The notes: a model not told the origin generated them from the letters alone. 11,961 nucleotides of DNA from Pirellulales bacterium (GCA_030617125.1 JAUWWA010000011.1:1-11961), one strand, 5' to 3'; counted from the stretch's first letter, positions 1-6,994 are shown. Translations and numbers: made by a program.

Positions 1-110
1 CGCCACGCGGCTGGCCGGCATCGACGGTCGACATGATTGGCCGGAAGTTCGATTCCTCGGCACCCGATCCGCGGCTGCCCGAGGCAGGCGGCGAAGCCTC
101 CGGCGACTGA
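1..110 (+). CDS. Possible C-terminal end of an upstream gene (partial)
   Basis: The third forward frame is open from the left edge to a TGA at 108-110. It would encode about 35 residues, rich in Pro, Ala, Asp and Gly, ending EAGGEASGD. Third codon positions are mostly G or C, as in the real genes of this window, which is the main reason to think it is coding. The low-complexity acidic end is typical of a protein tail and gives no clue to function. The other two forward frames are open for part of the same stretch, so this is a weak call. A longer sequence to the left would settle it. Confidence 0.3.
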   Translation, partial: PRGWPASTVDMIGRKFDSSAPDPRLPEAGGEASGD

Positions 111-436
111 CGCACGGGTGTCAGGATTCAGGAAGTTGTCTCAGAGCGTTGCCTCGAGGTCCTAGACAGTGAATCCTATTGGTTGCAGTTCGGGCGTGTT
201 GAGGGCTCTTTGTTGCCCCAGATTTTCCAGACTACGCATATTCCGGGCATGGAAGTTCCCGCAGTCGTCAAGACCGTCAAATCTTCCCTGATCGCCCGGT
301 TCGTGTGCAGGATCGGCCGATCAAAGGTCGATCACTGGACTGAGTGGATCGGTGCATGAGAGAAAAAGAGGGATTGGCTCCTTTTTTCGCCCAGGCGGAA
401 AAGGTGCCTGTGTCCTTATTGGGCGGAGGTGATCTT
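111..436. other. Gene-free stretch upstream of the TPR gene
   Basis: These 326 bases hold no ORF that I can support. Visible structure: a perfect 12-bp palindrome GATCGGCCGATC at 311-322; an imperfect inverted repeat CGATCAC/GTGGATCG at 329-335 and 344-351; and an A/U-rich hairpin at 365-387, listed separately. I found no convincing -35/-10 pair for the TPR gene; the best TTG-type hexamer, near 201, has no good -10 partner. The stretch presumably contains the promoter and 5' leader of the TPR gene, and perhaps the end of an upstream transcript. Confidence 0.4.
365..387 (+). promoter_or_regulatory. A/U-rich leader hairpin upstream of the TPR gene
   Basis: Bases 365-373 (AAAGAGGGA) can pair with 379-387 (TCCTTTTTT), giving nine pairs of which two are G-U, around a five-base loop. 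The 3' arm ends in six T residues. It could be a terminator of an upstream transcript, with the A-tract and U-tract forming part of the stem, or a leader element 49 bases before the GTG start. Its GC core is only three pairs, so stability is modest. It lies inside the coding region only if translation began at 344 or 356, which is one more reason to prefer the start at 437. Confidence 0.3.
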
Positions 437-1660
437 GTGGGAAGCGTTTCGCTTAAGCTGTGGGTATTGGGGCTGATCGGTTGGCTTGCCGTCGGCGCCG
501 CCGGTTTTCGGCCGTGCGCCGCTCAGCCGCACTACCCGGCGCCGGAGTTCCAGTCGATGGCGCCGGCCGCCAAGAAGCCGTCGATAGCCAAGTCGTTCTC
601 GTCGTCGATCAAGAAAGGCATGGACAAGCTCTCCCGGGTTTTTGTCCTGAAGCCGCCGGTGAAGCGGGCGATCAAGCCGATCAACGATCCGATCGCCTTG
701 TCGTCGAAGGCGAAGGCGTCGGCGAAGCTTCGCGTTGCGGTGGCGCAATTGCACGAGGAAGCCGGCAATTACTCCAAGGCGGCCGAGCAGTACGAAAAGG
801 CCTTGCGGCTTCAGCCCGACCACCTCGGCGCGCTGTTGGGATTCGCGCGGCTGAACGATCGGCGCGGGCTCGTGGACGACGCGGAGAGGCTCTACCGCCG
901 TGCCGTCAGGCTGCACCCGAACGATGCGTCGGTCTACAACAACCTGGCGCTGTTCCATGCCAAGAACGGGAAGTTCAACGAGTCGGTCGCCGCGCTGAAG
1001 CGCGCCATCCGATTGGAGCCGAAGAATCCCAAGTACCGGAACAACATCGCCACCGTGCTGGTCGAGATGGGACGCAACAACGACGCGTTCGAACAGCTTC
1101 GTTCCGTTCACGACACGGCGGTTACGTACTACAATCTCGGGTACTTGTTGGAGAAGAAGGGGCAAATCCAAGCGGCTGCCAGGCACTTCAAAGTGGCGGC
1201 GCGTTTGGATCCCTCGCTGGTTCAGGCCCGCGACAAACTCGCGAAAATCCAAAACAAGACGGACCCCGCGGCGGTGCACGTCCTCCGGCCGCCGGCGGGC
1301 ACTCGTCTCAGCAGTCGCTCCGGACCACCCGCCACCGGACAAACCCTGCAACAGCCGCCGCTATCGCTGCAACCGACGCCTAGGGCGCCGTTACGCTCTG
1401 CCCTTGCCACCGCGCCACAGGCGACGCCTAGGGCGTCGTTGCCCTCCGCCACAGCCACCTCACCAACGGCTCGTCCGGCGCCGCTCCGCAACACTTGGCA
1501 GCCCAAGCCGGACGTTCGTCGGAATCCGATCCGGTCGCGGCAAGACGCCCAAGCCGTCGAAGGCTACGCGCCAGGTCCGCCGACAGGCCAAGCGCCGCCG
1601 ACGGCGCCGATGCCGATGCGGCTGCCGTCGGTCTTCAAGCATCGCTCGCCGCTACGCTAG
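437..1660 (+). CDS. Exported tetratricopeptide-repeat protein
   Basis: A 407-residue protein. I start it at GTG 437 because GGAGGTGAT (425-433) is a perfect anti-16S match seven bases upstream of it; earlier GTG (344) and ATG (356) codons have no such site. This start also puts a classic signal peptide at the very N-terminus: a Lys, a hydrophobic core to about residue 22, and an Ala-rich cleavage site after CAA near residue 29. A basic linker follows to about 94. About five TPR units follow at 95-128, 129-162, 163-196, 197-226 and 228-261, with the usual A...Y..A..L.P periodicity (for example AAEQYEKALRLQP). Residues 272-407 are a disordered Pro/Ala/Thr/Arg-rich tail containing a duplicated 16-residue unit. 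TPR arrays are protein-protein scaffolds, so this is probably an envelope scaffold. No enzymatic domain is visible and the specific role is unknown. It stands alone, convergent with the symporter gene. Confidence 0.88.
   Translation: MGSVSLKLWVLGLIGWLAVGAAGFRPCAAQPHYPAPEFQSMAPAAKKPSIAKSFSSSIKKGMDKLSRVFVLKPPVKRAIKPINDPIALSSKAKASAKLRVAVAQLHEEAGNYSKAAEQYEKALRLQPDHLGALLGFARLNDRRGLVDDAERLYRRAVRLHPNDASVYNNLALFHAKNGKFNESVAALKRAIRLEPKNPKYRNNIATVLVEMGRNNDAFEQLRSVHDTAVTYYNLGYLLEKKGQIQAAARHFKVAARLDPSLVQARDKLAKIQNKTDPAAVHVLRPPAGTRLSSRSGPPATGQTLQQPPLSLQPTPRAPLRSALATAPQATPRASLPSATATSPTARPAPLRNTWQPKPDVRRNPIRSRQDAQAVEGYAPGPPTGQAPPTAPMPMRLPSVFKHRSPLR
1375..1470 (+). repeat. Degenerate 48-bp tandem duplication within the TPR gene
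   Basis: GACGCCTAGGGCG occurs at 1375-1387 and again at 1423-1435, exactly 48 bp apart, and the sequence after each copy is also related (CGTT, then CTC/CT-GCC and GCCACC). The two units encode related 16-residue segments starting TPRAPLRSALA and TPRASLPSATA. A third, more degraded unit (RPAPLRN) may follow. The period is a multiple of three, so the frame is kept. This is an in-frame expansion of the disordered tail. Confidence 0.6.
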
Positions 1661-1782
1661 TACTTGACCGACCTTTATTTTGTGAGTTCGTAGTGACCCG
1701 GTTCATCGGGCCGTGGTCGCCCGGCACCTACCCAGTGCGGCACTCGCCGCGAAAGCCTGACCTGGTATTGAGGCCCGATTGT
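1661..1782. other. Convergent intergenic region between the TPR and symporter genes
   Basis: This gap separates the 3' ends of two convergent genes. The only structure that stands out is a GC-rich inverted repeat CGGGC/GCCCG around 1708-1724 with a seven-base loop. It has no adjacent T-run on either strand, so it is at best a weak terminator. Confidence 0.3.
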
Positions 1783-3276
1783 TTACGGTTCTTGCAAGTA
1801 CCGGTCGATGATCGCTGCCCCGACGGCGTCGCCGAAGACGTTTACGGCGGTGCGCTCGCGGTCGAGGAACCAGTCGATGGCGAGGATGGTGCCGATGCCG
1901 GCCGCGGGGAGCCCCACCGCCGTAAGCACGATCAGGAGCGTGACCAGCCCGGCCTCGGGGATGCCCGGCGCACCGATCGCCGCCAGCGTGGCCGTCAGGA
2001 ACACGACGACCAGGGCCGCGCCGCTCAGGGGGACGCCGGCCGACTGGGCGATGAAGATCGCCGCGGTGGCTTCGTACAAGGCGGTGCCGTCCATGTTGAT
2101 CGTCGCCCCCAGGGGGAGCACGAATCCGGCTGCTCGCTTTGAGACCCCGGCGTCCTCCACGCACTCGATGGTCACCGGCAGCGTGGCCGAGGAGCTGTCG
2201 GTGCTCAAGGCCGTCAGCAGCGCCCGGGCCATAGCGTAGAGATATCGCAGCGGACTTCGTCGCGCGAGAACCGCCAAGACAACGCAGAGCACAACGAGGT
2301 GGATCGCCAAACCTAAGGTCACCGTCAACACAAACCATCCCAGCCGGACCAACTCGGTGTAGAACGAGCCGGCGCCGCCGCTGTCGGCGATCCTGGTGGC
2401 GATCAATCCGAAGATGCCCACCGGAGCGAGCAGGATAATCAGCCGCACGATCTTCATGACGGCTTCGTTGGCGCCGTGGAAGAAGGCGATCGTCGGCTTG
2501 CCCTTCTCGCCCAACGTGCTCAGCGCCCCACCGAAAACCAACGAGAAGAGGATCAGCGCCAAGACGTTGGTCTTGCCGGCGGCCAGGAAGATGTTGTCCG
2601 GCACCATCCCTTTGCCCTCCTCGCCTTCGCGGCCGAGCACGACTTCCAGCAGAGTGTCCAGCAGGGATGCTTCCTCTCGGGCCAAGACGTTCTCGCTGAC
2701 GTAAGCGAACGTGTCGTCGGCGCCTGCACCGGGGCGAATGATCAGCACCAGTGCAATCCCCAGGGTGACGGCGGCCGCTCCGGTGGCCAAGTAGTAGAAC
2801 AAGGTCCATCCGCCGACGTGGCCCATCCGGCGAATATCGCCCAGAGAGGTGATCCCGCAGATCATGCTCGTGACCACCAAGGGAATGACGATCAGAAAGA
2901 GCATCCGCAGGAATAGATCGCCGCAGAAGCGGACGAGTTTCGAGACGTATCGGGCCACGGTCAGGTCGGCCCTTGCCGCCTCGTCGCAGAGAGCCTTGGT
3001 GCGATCGATCTCCGCTTGGATCTCGGGAATGTGCAAGCGGAGCCTTTCGGCCTCTTGGGGGTGACCGTCGGCGTCGGCCTGTCGGGCAAATGTCTCTTTC
3101 TGCTGGACGGTCTTCCGGAGTATGTCGGTCTTTTTCTCCGGTCCGCCAGAGGCCAGCCACATCGAGTGGCCGTAGAACAGTCCAAGACCGACGCCCAGGA
3201 CAATGCCCGCAAAGATGCTCAGGAGTCCCAACCCGTGGACGCGGGAAGACGAGTGGTTCGCGGAGGTGTTCACCAT
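1783..3276 (-). CDS. Dicarboxylate/amino acid:cation symporter (DAACS family)
   Basis: A 497-residue inner-membrane secondary transporter of the GltP/GltT/DctA family, which moves acidic amino acids or C4-dicarboxylates with Na+ or H+. Family hallmarks are in order: serine-rich re-entrant hairpin 1 (DSSSATLP, 360-367), TM7 NMDGT (394-398), hairpin 2 AIGAPGIPEAG (433-443), and TM8 with D472, R475, N479 and D483 in LDRERTAVNVFGD. The retained TM8 Asp/Arg pair matches the residues that bind the substrate amino group and side-chain carboxylate in archaeal GltPh, so acidic substrates are likely. The protein is some 70-80 residues longer than GltPh, mostly because of a charged, helical insertion (about 45-108) between TM1 and TM2. 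The ATG start is preceded only by AGAGG one base away, but the stop codon of the antitoxin-like gene overlaps it (GCATGGTGA), so translation is probably coupled. The exact substrate cannot be read from sequence. Confidence 0.93.
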   Translation of the reverse strand: MVNTSANHSSSRVHGLGLLSIFAGIVLGVGLGLFYGHSMWLASGGPEKKTDILRKTVQQKETFARQADADGHPQEAERLRLHIPEIQAEIDRTKALCDEAARADLTVARYVSKLVRFCGDLFLRMLFLIVIPLVVTSMICGITSLGDIRRMGHVGGWTLFYYLATGAAAVTLGIALVLIIRPGAGADDTFAYVSENVLAREEASLLDTLLEVVLGREGEEGKGMVPDNIFLAAGKTNVLALILFSLVFGGALSTLGEKGKPTIAFFHGANEAVMKIVRLIILLAPVGIFGLIATRIADSGGAGSFYTELVRLGWFVLTVTLGLAIHLVVLCVVLAVLARRSPLRYLYAMARALLTALSTDSSSATLPVTIECVEDAGVSKRAAGFVLPLGATINMDGTALYEATAAIFIAQSAGVPLSGAALVVVFLTATLAAIGAPGIPEAGLVTLLIVLTAVGLPAAGIGTILAIDWFLDRERTAVNVFGDAVGAAIIDRYLQEP

Positions 3277-3452
3277 GCCTCTGCGGCCTGTTTGCTCATG
3301 GGATGAGCTTGTAGCTGCGCCAGGTACGCATCGACGTCAAGCGGCGGCTTCACAACCCGCTTGATCGCCTGGCTGAACGACTCGGTCTCGCGCCGAACCG
3401 AAACGAGCCGCCCATAGGCTTCCAGGTCGATTGTGATCGTTTTCGTTGCCAC
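3270..3452 (-). CDS. Small VapB-like (DUF217-type) antitoxin-like protein
   Basis: A 60-residue protein. The start is GTG at 3452, because AGGAGG (3465-3460) lies seven bases upstream; an in-frame ATG 33 bases earlier has no ribosome site. The N-terminal half, with TKTITIDLEAYGRL, then RRETESFSQAIKRVV, resembles the short beta-strand plus helix module of VapB antitoxins of the DUF217 type (KTI.I...AY..L followed by ESFS..I). VapB proteins bind DNA through the N-terminus and neutralise a PIN-domain VapC with the C-terminus. No PIN toxin follows: the next gene is a transporter, and the last seven bases of this gene overlap its start. It may be an orphan antitoxin retained as a DNA-binding regulator, or a remnant of a lost pair. 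The family match is by eye; the reading frame and its ribosome site are well supported. Confidence 0.7.
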   Translation of the reverse strand: MATKTITIDLEAYGRLVSVRRETESFSQAIKRVVKPPLDVDAYLAQLQAHPMSKQAAEAW

Positions 3453-3459
3453 TGGCACG

Positions 3460-3465
3460 CCTCCT
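3460..3465 (-). promoter_or_regulatory. Shine-Dalgarno that sets the antitoxin-like gene start
   Basis: AGGAGG on the minus strand, seven bases before GTG 3452. It decides the start in favour of the 60-residue form beginning (M)ATKTITID rather than the longer frame opening at 3485. Confidence 0.65.
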
Positions 3466-3487
3466 GTGTACGTGTATCTACACATAT

Positions 3488-3496
3488 ATTGTAGCA
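3488..3496 (-). promoter_or_regulatory. Extended -10 promoter of the antitoxin-symporter unit
   Basis: On the minus strand, TGCTACAAT (3496-3488) is an extended -10 element, with TACAAT five of six to consensus. It lies 23 bases before the Shine-Dalgarno of the antitoxin-like gene. The region 17 bases upstream is a T-run with no good -35, as expected for extended -10 promoters. Transcription would start near 3481. Confidence 0.5.
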
Positions 3497-3508
3497 GATA
3501 ATCCGATG

Positions 3509-3591
3509 AAAAAAAGGGAACATGCTACTTCTTTGTCTTGTCAACCGCCGTGAACCTCGCGCGAAGACGGGCAAAACAGCAGCGTGTCCCC
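3509..3591 (-). terminator. Structured inverted repeat with U-run, terminator of dxr-rseP or REP-like element
   Basis: In the minus-strand transcript, GGGGACACGCTGCT (3591-3578) can pair with AGTAGCATGTTCCC (3529-3516): 14 positions with two G-U pairs and one mismatch. Seven U residues follow immediately (3515-3509). Inside the 48-base loop, GTCTT and AAGAC (3568-3564 with 3539-3535) form a second stem, and TCGCGCGA is a small palindrome near the loop. It begins about 10 bases after the rseP stop and ends just before the next promoter, as expected of a terminator. The large structured loop is unusual for a simple terminator and recalls REP/MITE-type elements. Confidence 0.55.
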
Positions 3592-3601
3592 TGTATTGGG
3601 T

Positions 3602-5731
3602 TTAGAAGCCGGAAATCAGGCGGACGATGTCGAGGCCGGTGACCCAGAGCATCAAAGCAAGCAGGAAGATCAGGCCCAGATAGGTGAGCGCCACCTGGAT
3701 ACGCTCGTCGGCCGGTTTGCCGCGGATGCCTTCCCAGCAGAGGAAGAGCATGTGTCCGCCGTCGAGCACGGGAATGGGCAGGAAGTTCAGCACGGCCAGG
3801 TTCGCGCTGAGTAGGGTCAGGAAGATCAACAACTTGGCGGTGCCTTCGTCGGCGGCGCGCTTGGCCACGGCGAAGATCGCGATCGGCCCGCCGAGCGCCT
3901 TGAATGAAACCTGGCTGCCGAGCTTCTGGAGGAAACGATAAACCATCAGCGTCGAATCGATTGTCTCCTTGGTTCCCCAGCGGACGGCTTGCTCCCAGTT
4001 CTCGGCTTTCTGCAGAAAATAAACCGGCTCGAAGAGGAAGCCGCGATCGGCGTTGAACCACTCTTCGTCGGCGACCGGCGCGAGCACGGCGGTTTCCTGC
4101 TTGTCGTGCCGGATCCACTCCAGTTGGACTTGCGTGCCCGGCAGCGTGTTCTGCAACGCGTAAAGGAACAACGGCCAGTTGCGATGTTCTTGGTCGAAAT
4201 CGATTTTCAGTTTCTTCTGTTTCACGGGCAAGTCCGCCGGCAACGTCTTCTTGTCGGGCGGAAGGACAACCGCCCGGACGATCCGGTCGTCGGGTTGGAG
4301 GCCTGCGGCGGCGGCCGGACTGCCCGGGATAACCGAATGCACGCGATTGAGTACACGGTAGGCGATCCCCAGCGCGGGTGCGGCCATCGGGTTGCCCTCG
4401 GCCATCGGCACTTCGTACCAATCAACCCGGCGCAACGTCAGTGCGATGTCGATGATCGGTTTTGGGTTGTTCTCCCGTTCAATTCCCAGCGTGATCGTTT
4501 CGCCAGCGCAGCATCGCAGCCGATCGCCGAGCGTCATCGGGTCGCCGGGCGGCTCGCCGTCGATTTTGACGATCCGATCACCCGCCCGGATGCCAGCCTT
4601 CGCGGTCGGTGAGTCGGCCTGGACCGCGACGATCTCACCCATCTCCATCACCAATCCCAGCCGGCGCATCGGATTAGACGGCACGTCGATGGTAGTTTGC
4701 CGGGTGTCCTTGGCGGACGCACGGTTCGCCGCGGCGCTCTTCACGGCGCGCTCGACGGTCACCTGCAACTGCTTGTCGGGGTGCTGCGCGAGGTACCCGT
4801 GCAATTGGGCGTAGTTCTCGATCGGTGTATCATCGATCTTGACGATCTTATCGCCCAGTTGGAACGGCGAGCTGGCCGCCGCGGCGGCAGAACCGGGATA
4901 CACCGCCAGTTCCTCGTTCAGCAGCGTCGTCGTTCGGAGATTGACGATGCCGATCATCGGCAGCAGGCCGGAGCTATCGGGCGTGACGGTGAACTTCAGC
5001 GGCTGTTCGACGCCTTCGCGGCGCACGACGATCGGAATCCCCTGATCGATGTCGTCGCCCAGCGAGATGGCCACTTGCAGGTCGCGGAATCGGTGCATTT
5101 CGCGGCCGGCAATCTCGGTGATCCGGTCGCCCACCTTGAGGTTCACCCGCCAGGCGGCTCCGCCCGGGATGACCTGGCCGACCGCGCAGGTGATCTGCTT
5201 CACGCCGATCTTGTACGCGACCGTGGCCGTCAAGAGCGCGAAGACCAGGTTCATGACGACGCCGGCCGAGATGATGGCCATGCGCTTCGGCACGCTTTGC
5301 GCCAGGTAGCTGCGGGGATCGTACAGCGCGGCCTCGGCGGCGGCCAAGTCGATTTCACATTCTTTCGACGGCGCGGCCTTCGCATCTTCGCGCGGCTTGG
5401 CCCGGTCGGTGTCCGCCTCCTGCTTCGCCCGTTCGATTTCCTCTTTCAAGCGCGCGGGGTTGTCTTCCTGGCCGAGCATTTTGACGTATCCGCCCAGCGG
5501 CAGGATGCCGATGCCGTACTCGGTTTCGCCCCAGGTGAACTTGCAGAACTTCCATCCGGCGATGTCGAACCCCAGGTAGAACTTCTCGCACTTCACGCCG
5601 CACATCTTTGCAACGGCGAAGTGCCCCAGTTCGTGAACGAAGATAACCATCCCCAGGCCGACGGTGACCTTCAAAACGCCGATCCACATGTCAGGATCCA
5701 ACCAACCGGACGCTATCAGGCAGAAATCCAA
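3602..5731 (-). CDS. rseP: RseP-like site-2 metalloprotease with about four PDZ domains
   Basis: A membrane zinc protease of the RseP/site-2 protease family (M50), which cleaves transmembrane segments such as those of anti-sigma factors during envelope stress. The zinc motif HELGH is at residues 33-37 in TM1, and the second catalytic motif NFLPIPVLDGGHM is at about 649-661. Both are intact, as is the conserved LGGPIAI segment before it. Between them lie roughly four PDZ-like modules (about 184-250, 277-328, 368-432 and 466-550), each with the pattern PGSxAxxAGLxxGDxI or a variant; E. coli RseP has two and is about 450 residues, against 709 here. A charged insertion (about 93-140) lies between TM1 and TM2. 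I chose TTG 5731 because GGGAGG (5744-5739) lies seven bases before it; GTG 5734 is nearly as good, and an upstream TTG at 5755 has no site. The start overlaps the end of dxr by 16 bp. Confidence 0.93.
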   Translation of the reverse strand: MDFCLIASGWLDPDMWIGVLKVTVGLGMVIFVHELGHFAVAKMCGVKCEKFYLGFDIAGWKFCKFTWGETEYGIGILPLGGYVKMLGQEDNPARLKEEIERAKQEADTDRAKPREDAKAAPSKECEIDLAAAEAALYDPRSYLAQSVPKRMAIISAGVVMNLVFALLTATVAYKIGVKQITCAVGQVIPGGAAWRVNLKVGDRITEIAGREMHRFRDLQVAISLGDDIDQGIPIVVRREGVEQPLKFTVTPDSSGLLPMIGIVNLRTTTLLNEELAVYPGSAAAAASSPFQLGDKIVKIDDTPIENYAQLHGYLAQHPDKQLQVTVERAVKSAAANRASAKDTRQTTIDVPSNPMRRLGLVMEMGEIVAVQADSPTAKAGIRAGDRIVKIDGEPPGDPMTLGDRLRCCAGETITLGIERENNPKPIIDIALTLRRVDWYEVPMAEGNPMAAPALGIAYRVLNRVHSVIPGSPAAAAGLQPDDRIVRAVVLPPDKKTLPADLPVKQKKLKIDFDQEHRNWPLFLYALQNTLPGTQVQLEWIRHDKQETAVLAPVADEEWFNADRGFLFEPVYFLQKAENWEQAVRWGTKETIDSTLMVYRFLQKLGSQVSFKALGGPIAIFAVAKRAADEGTAKLLIFLTLLSANLAVLNFLPIPVLDGGHMLFLCWEGIRGKPADERIQVALTYLGLIFLLALMLWVTGLDIVRLISGF

Positions 5732-6879
5732 CACATTACCTCCCGGCGAGCCCAACGGTCTAGTTCGAGCACCTCCTCGAGCGAAGGGTTGGGATCGAAG
5801 TCATGATGTTCTAGGATGTTTCGGCAGGCGGGCACGATTTCGTGAAATCCGAGCCGGCCGTCGAGGAACGCGGCCACCGACGCCTCGTTCGCGCCGTTGA
5901 GCACCGCCCCGGCCGTCCCGCCGGCCCGCGCCACCTCCAAACCAAGTTGCAGCGCGCCGAACCGCTCGAAGTCGGGCGGCTCGAACCGCAGCGACATCGC
6001 CGCGCCCCAATCCAATTTCGCCGCCGGCGACTCCCGGCGCTCCGGCCACGTCAGGGCGTACTGGATCGGAAGCTTCATGTCCGGTGGGCTCATCTGCGCC
6101 ATGACCGAACCATCGATGTATTCTACCATCGAATGGACGATCGATTGGGGATGAATCACCACGCCGATCTGCTCGCAGTCGAGGTCGAAGAGCCATCGGG
6201 CCTCGATGATCTCCAACGCCTTGTTCATCATCGTGGCCGAATCGACGGTGATTTTCGGGCCCATGTCCCAGGTGGGGTGGGCCAGGGCGTCGGCGACGGT
6301 GACCCGGGCCAATTGCTCCTCGGAATAGGTGCGGAACGGCCCACCGCTGGCGGTAAGCACCACCCGGCGGACCTCTACCCGACGACCGGCTTGCAAGGCC
6401 TGAAAGACGGCGCTGTGCTCGCTGTCGACGGGCAGGAGGTTTGCATGTGTTCGTTTGACCAGCTTTGTCACCAAGGGTCCGCCGACTACGAGGCTTTCTT
6501 TGTTCGCCAGCGCGACCGTCTTGCCCGATTCCAACGCCGCCCAGGTGCCCCGTAGGCCTGCGCTGCCGACGATGGCCGAGACGACAACGTCGACGTCCTC
6601 CTGGCTGACCACCTGCGTGACCGCTTCCGGCCCGACAAGCAACTCAATATCGCTCGGCAAGGCCGAAAAATCGTGGCGGGCTGCCGCCTCCGGGTCGGTC
6701 ACGACGATCTGCCGGGGCCGGACCGCCAGGGCCTGTTCCTCGAGCAACCCCGCGCTGGAATGGGCCGACAGGGCCACCACGCGCAGGGCGCCGCCGGAAG
6801 CGGCGATTACCTCCAAGGTGCTGCGACCGATGCTCCCGGTGGAGCCCAACACAACGACGTTTTTCACGCGGTCACTCAT
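5716..6879 (-). CDS. dxr: 1-deoxy-D-xylulose 5-phosphate reductoisomerase
   Basis: Cytosolic enzyme of the MEP isoprenoid pathway. It isomerises and reduces DXP to 2-C-methyl-D-erythritol 4-phosphate with NADPH and a divalent metal, and is the target of fosmidomycin. The 387-residue length is close to the 398 of E. coli. The NADPH loop GSTGSIG is at 12-18, ANKESLV at 125-131, and metal ligands are D152 and E154 (PVDSEH) and E223. The substrate-loop segment with H201, W204 and M206 (HPTWDMG) is intact, as are S178 (TASGG) and N219/K220. I chose ATG 6879, giving MSDRVKNVVVLG directly before the Rossmann fold. The frame is open further upstream, but that part is low-complexity and runs back through the promoters. 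No strong Shine-Dalgarno is visible. It is the first gene of a dxr-rseP operon, a common bacterial pairing, and is transcribed away from ftsH. Confidence 0.96.
   Translation of the reverse strand: MSDRVKNVVVLGSTGSIGRSTLEVIAASGGALRVVALSAHSSAGLLEEQALAVRPRQIVVTDPEAAARHDFSALPSDIELLVGPEAVTQVVSQEDVDVVVSAIVGSAGLRGTWAALESGKTVALANKESLVVGGPLVTKLVKRTHANLLPVDSEHSAVFQALQAGRRVEVRRVVLTASGGPFRTYSEEQLARVTVADALAHPTWDMGPKITVDSATMMNKALEIIEARWLFDLDCEQIGVVIHPQSIVHSMVEYIDGSVMAQMSPPDMKLPIQYALTWPERRESPAAKLDWGAAMSLRFEPPDFERFGALQLGLEVARAGGTAGAVLNGANEASVAAFLDGRLGFHEIVPACRNILEHHDFDPNPSLEEVLELDRWARREVMCWISA
5739..5744 (-). promoter_or_regulatory. Shine-Dalgarno for rseP inside the dxr coding sequence
   Basis: GGGAGG on the minus strand lies within the last codons of dxr, four bases before GTG 5734 and seven before TTG 5731. 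It indicates that rseP is translated by ribosomes that reload or continue at the end of dxr. Confidence 0.6.
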
Positions 6880-6965
6880 GCGGGAGACATGGCCGGGGCC
6901 CTGCCGCGGTTCCTTGGCGGTTGCGCCGCTCTTGTTGGCGGGCGAAGGAAAAAGGGAAGAGACAT

Positions 6966-6994
6966 ATTGTAGAAGCGGCTGCACCGGGCAACAA
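6966..6994 (-). promoter_or_regulatory. Promoter of dxr-rseP
   Basis: On the minus strand, TTGTTG (6994-6989) and TACAAT (6971-6966) are separated by 17 bases. The -10 matches five of six positions, the -35 three of six. Transcription would begin near 6959, leaving a leader of about 80 bases before ATG 6879. Confidence 0.5.

Noticed and set aside
416-1351. Long minus-strand frame opposite the TPR gene
   Set aside because: It is an Arg-rich shadow of a GC-rich gene; the plus-strand frame has a signal peptide, TPR periodicity and a perfect ribosome site.
1703-3160. 485-codon minus-strand frame overlapping the symporter
   Set aside because: The product is Arg/Gly/Pro-rich with no domain; the overlapping frame is a complete, motif-bearing symporter.
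3542-3549. TTGACA-like -35 on the minus strand inside the inverted repeat
   Set aside because: No acceptable -10 hexamer occurs 16-18 bases downstream; the real -10 near 3490 is too far away.
4697-5806. Long plus-strand frame opposite rseP
   Set aside because: Composition is that of an antisense shadow (His, Arg, Asp and Gln rich) and rseP on the other strand has both catalytic motifs.
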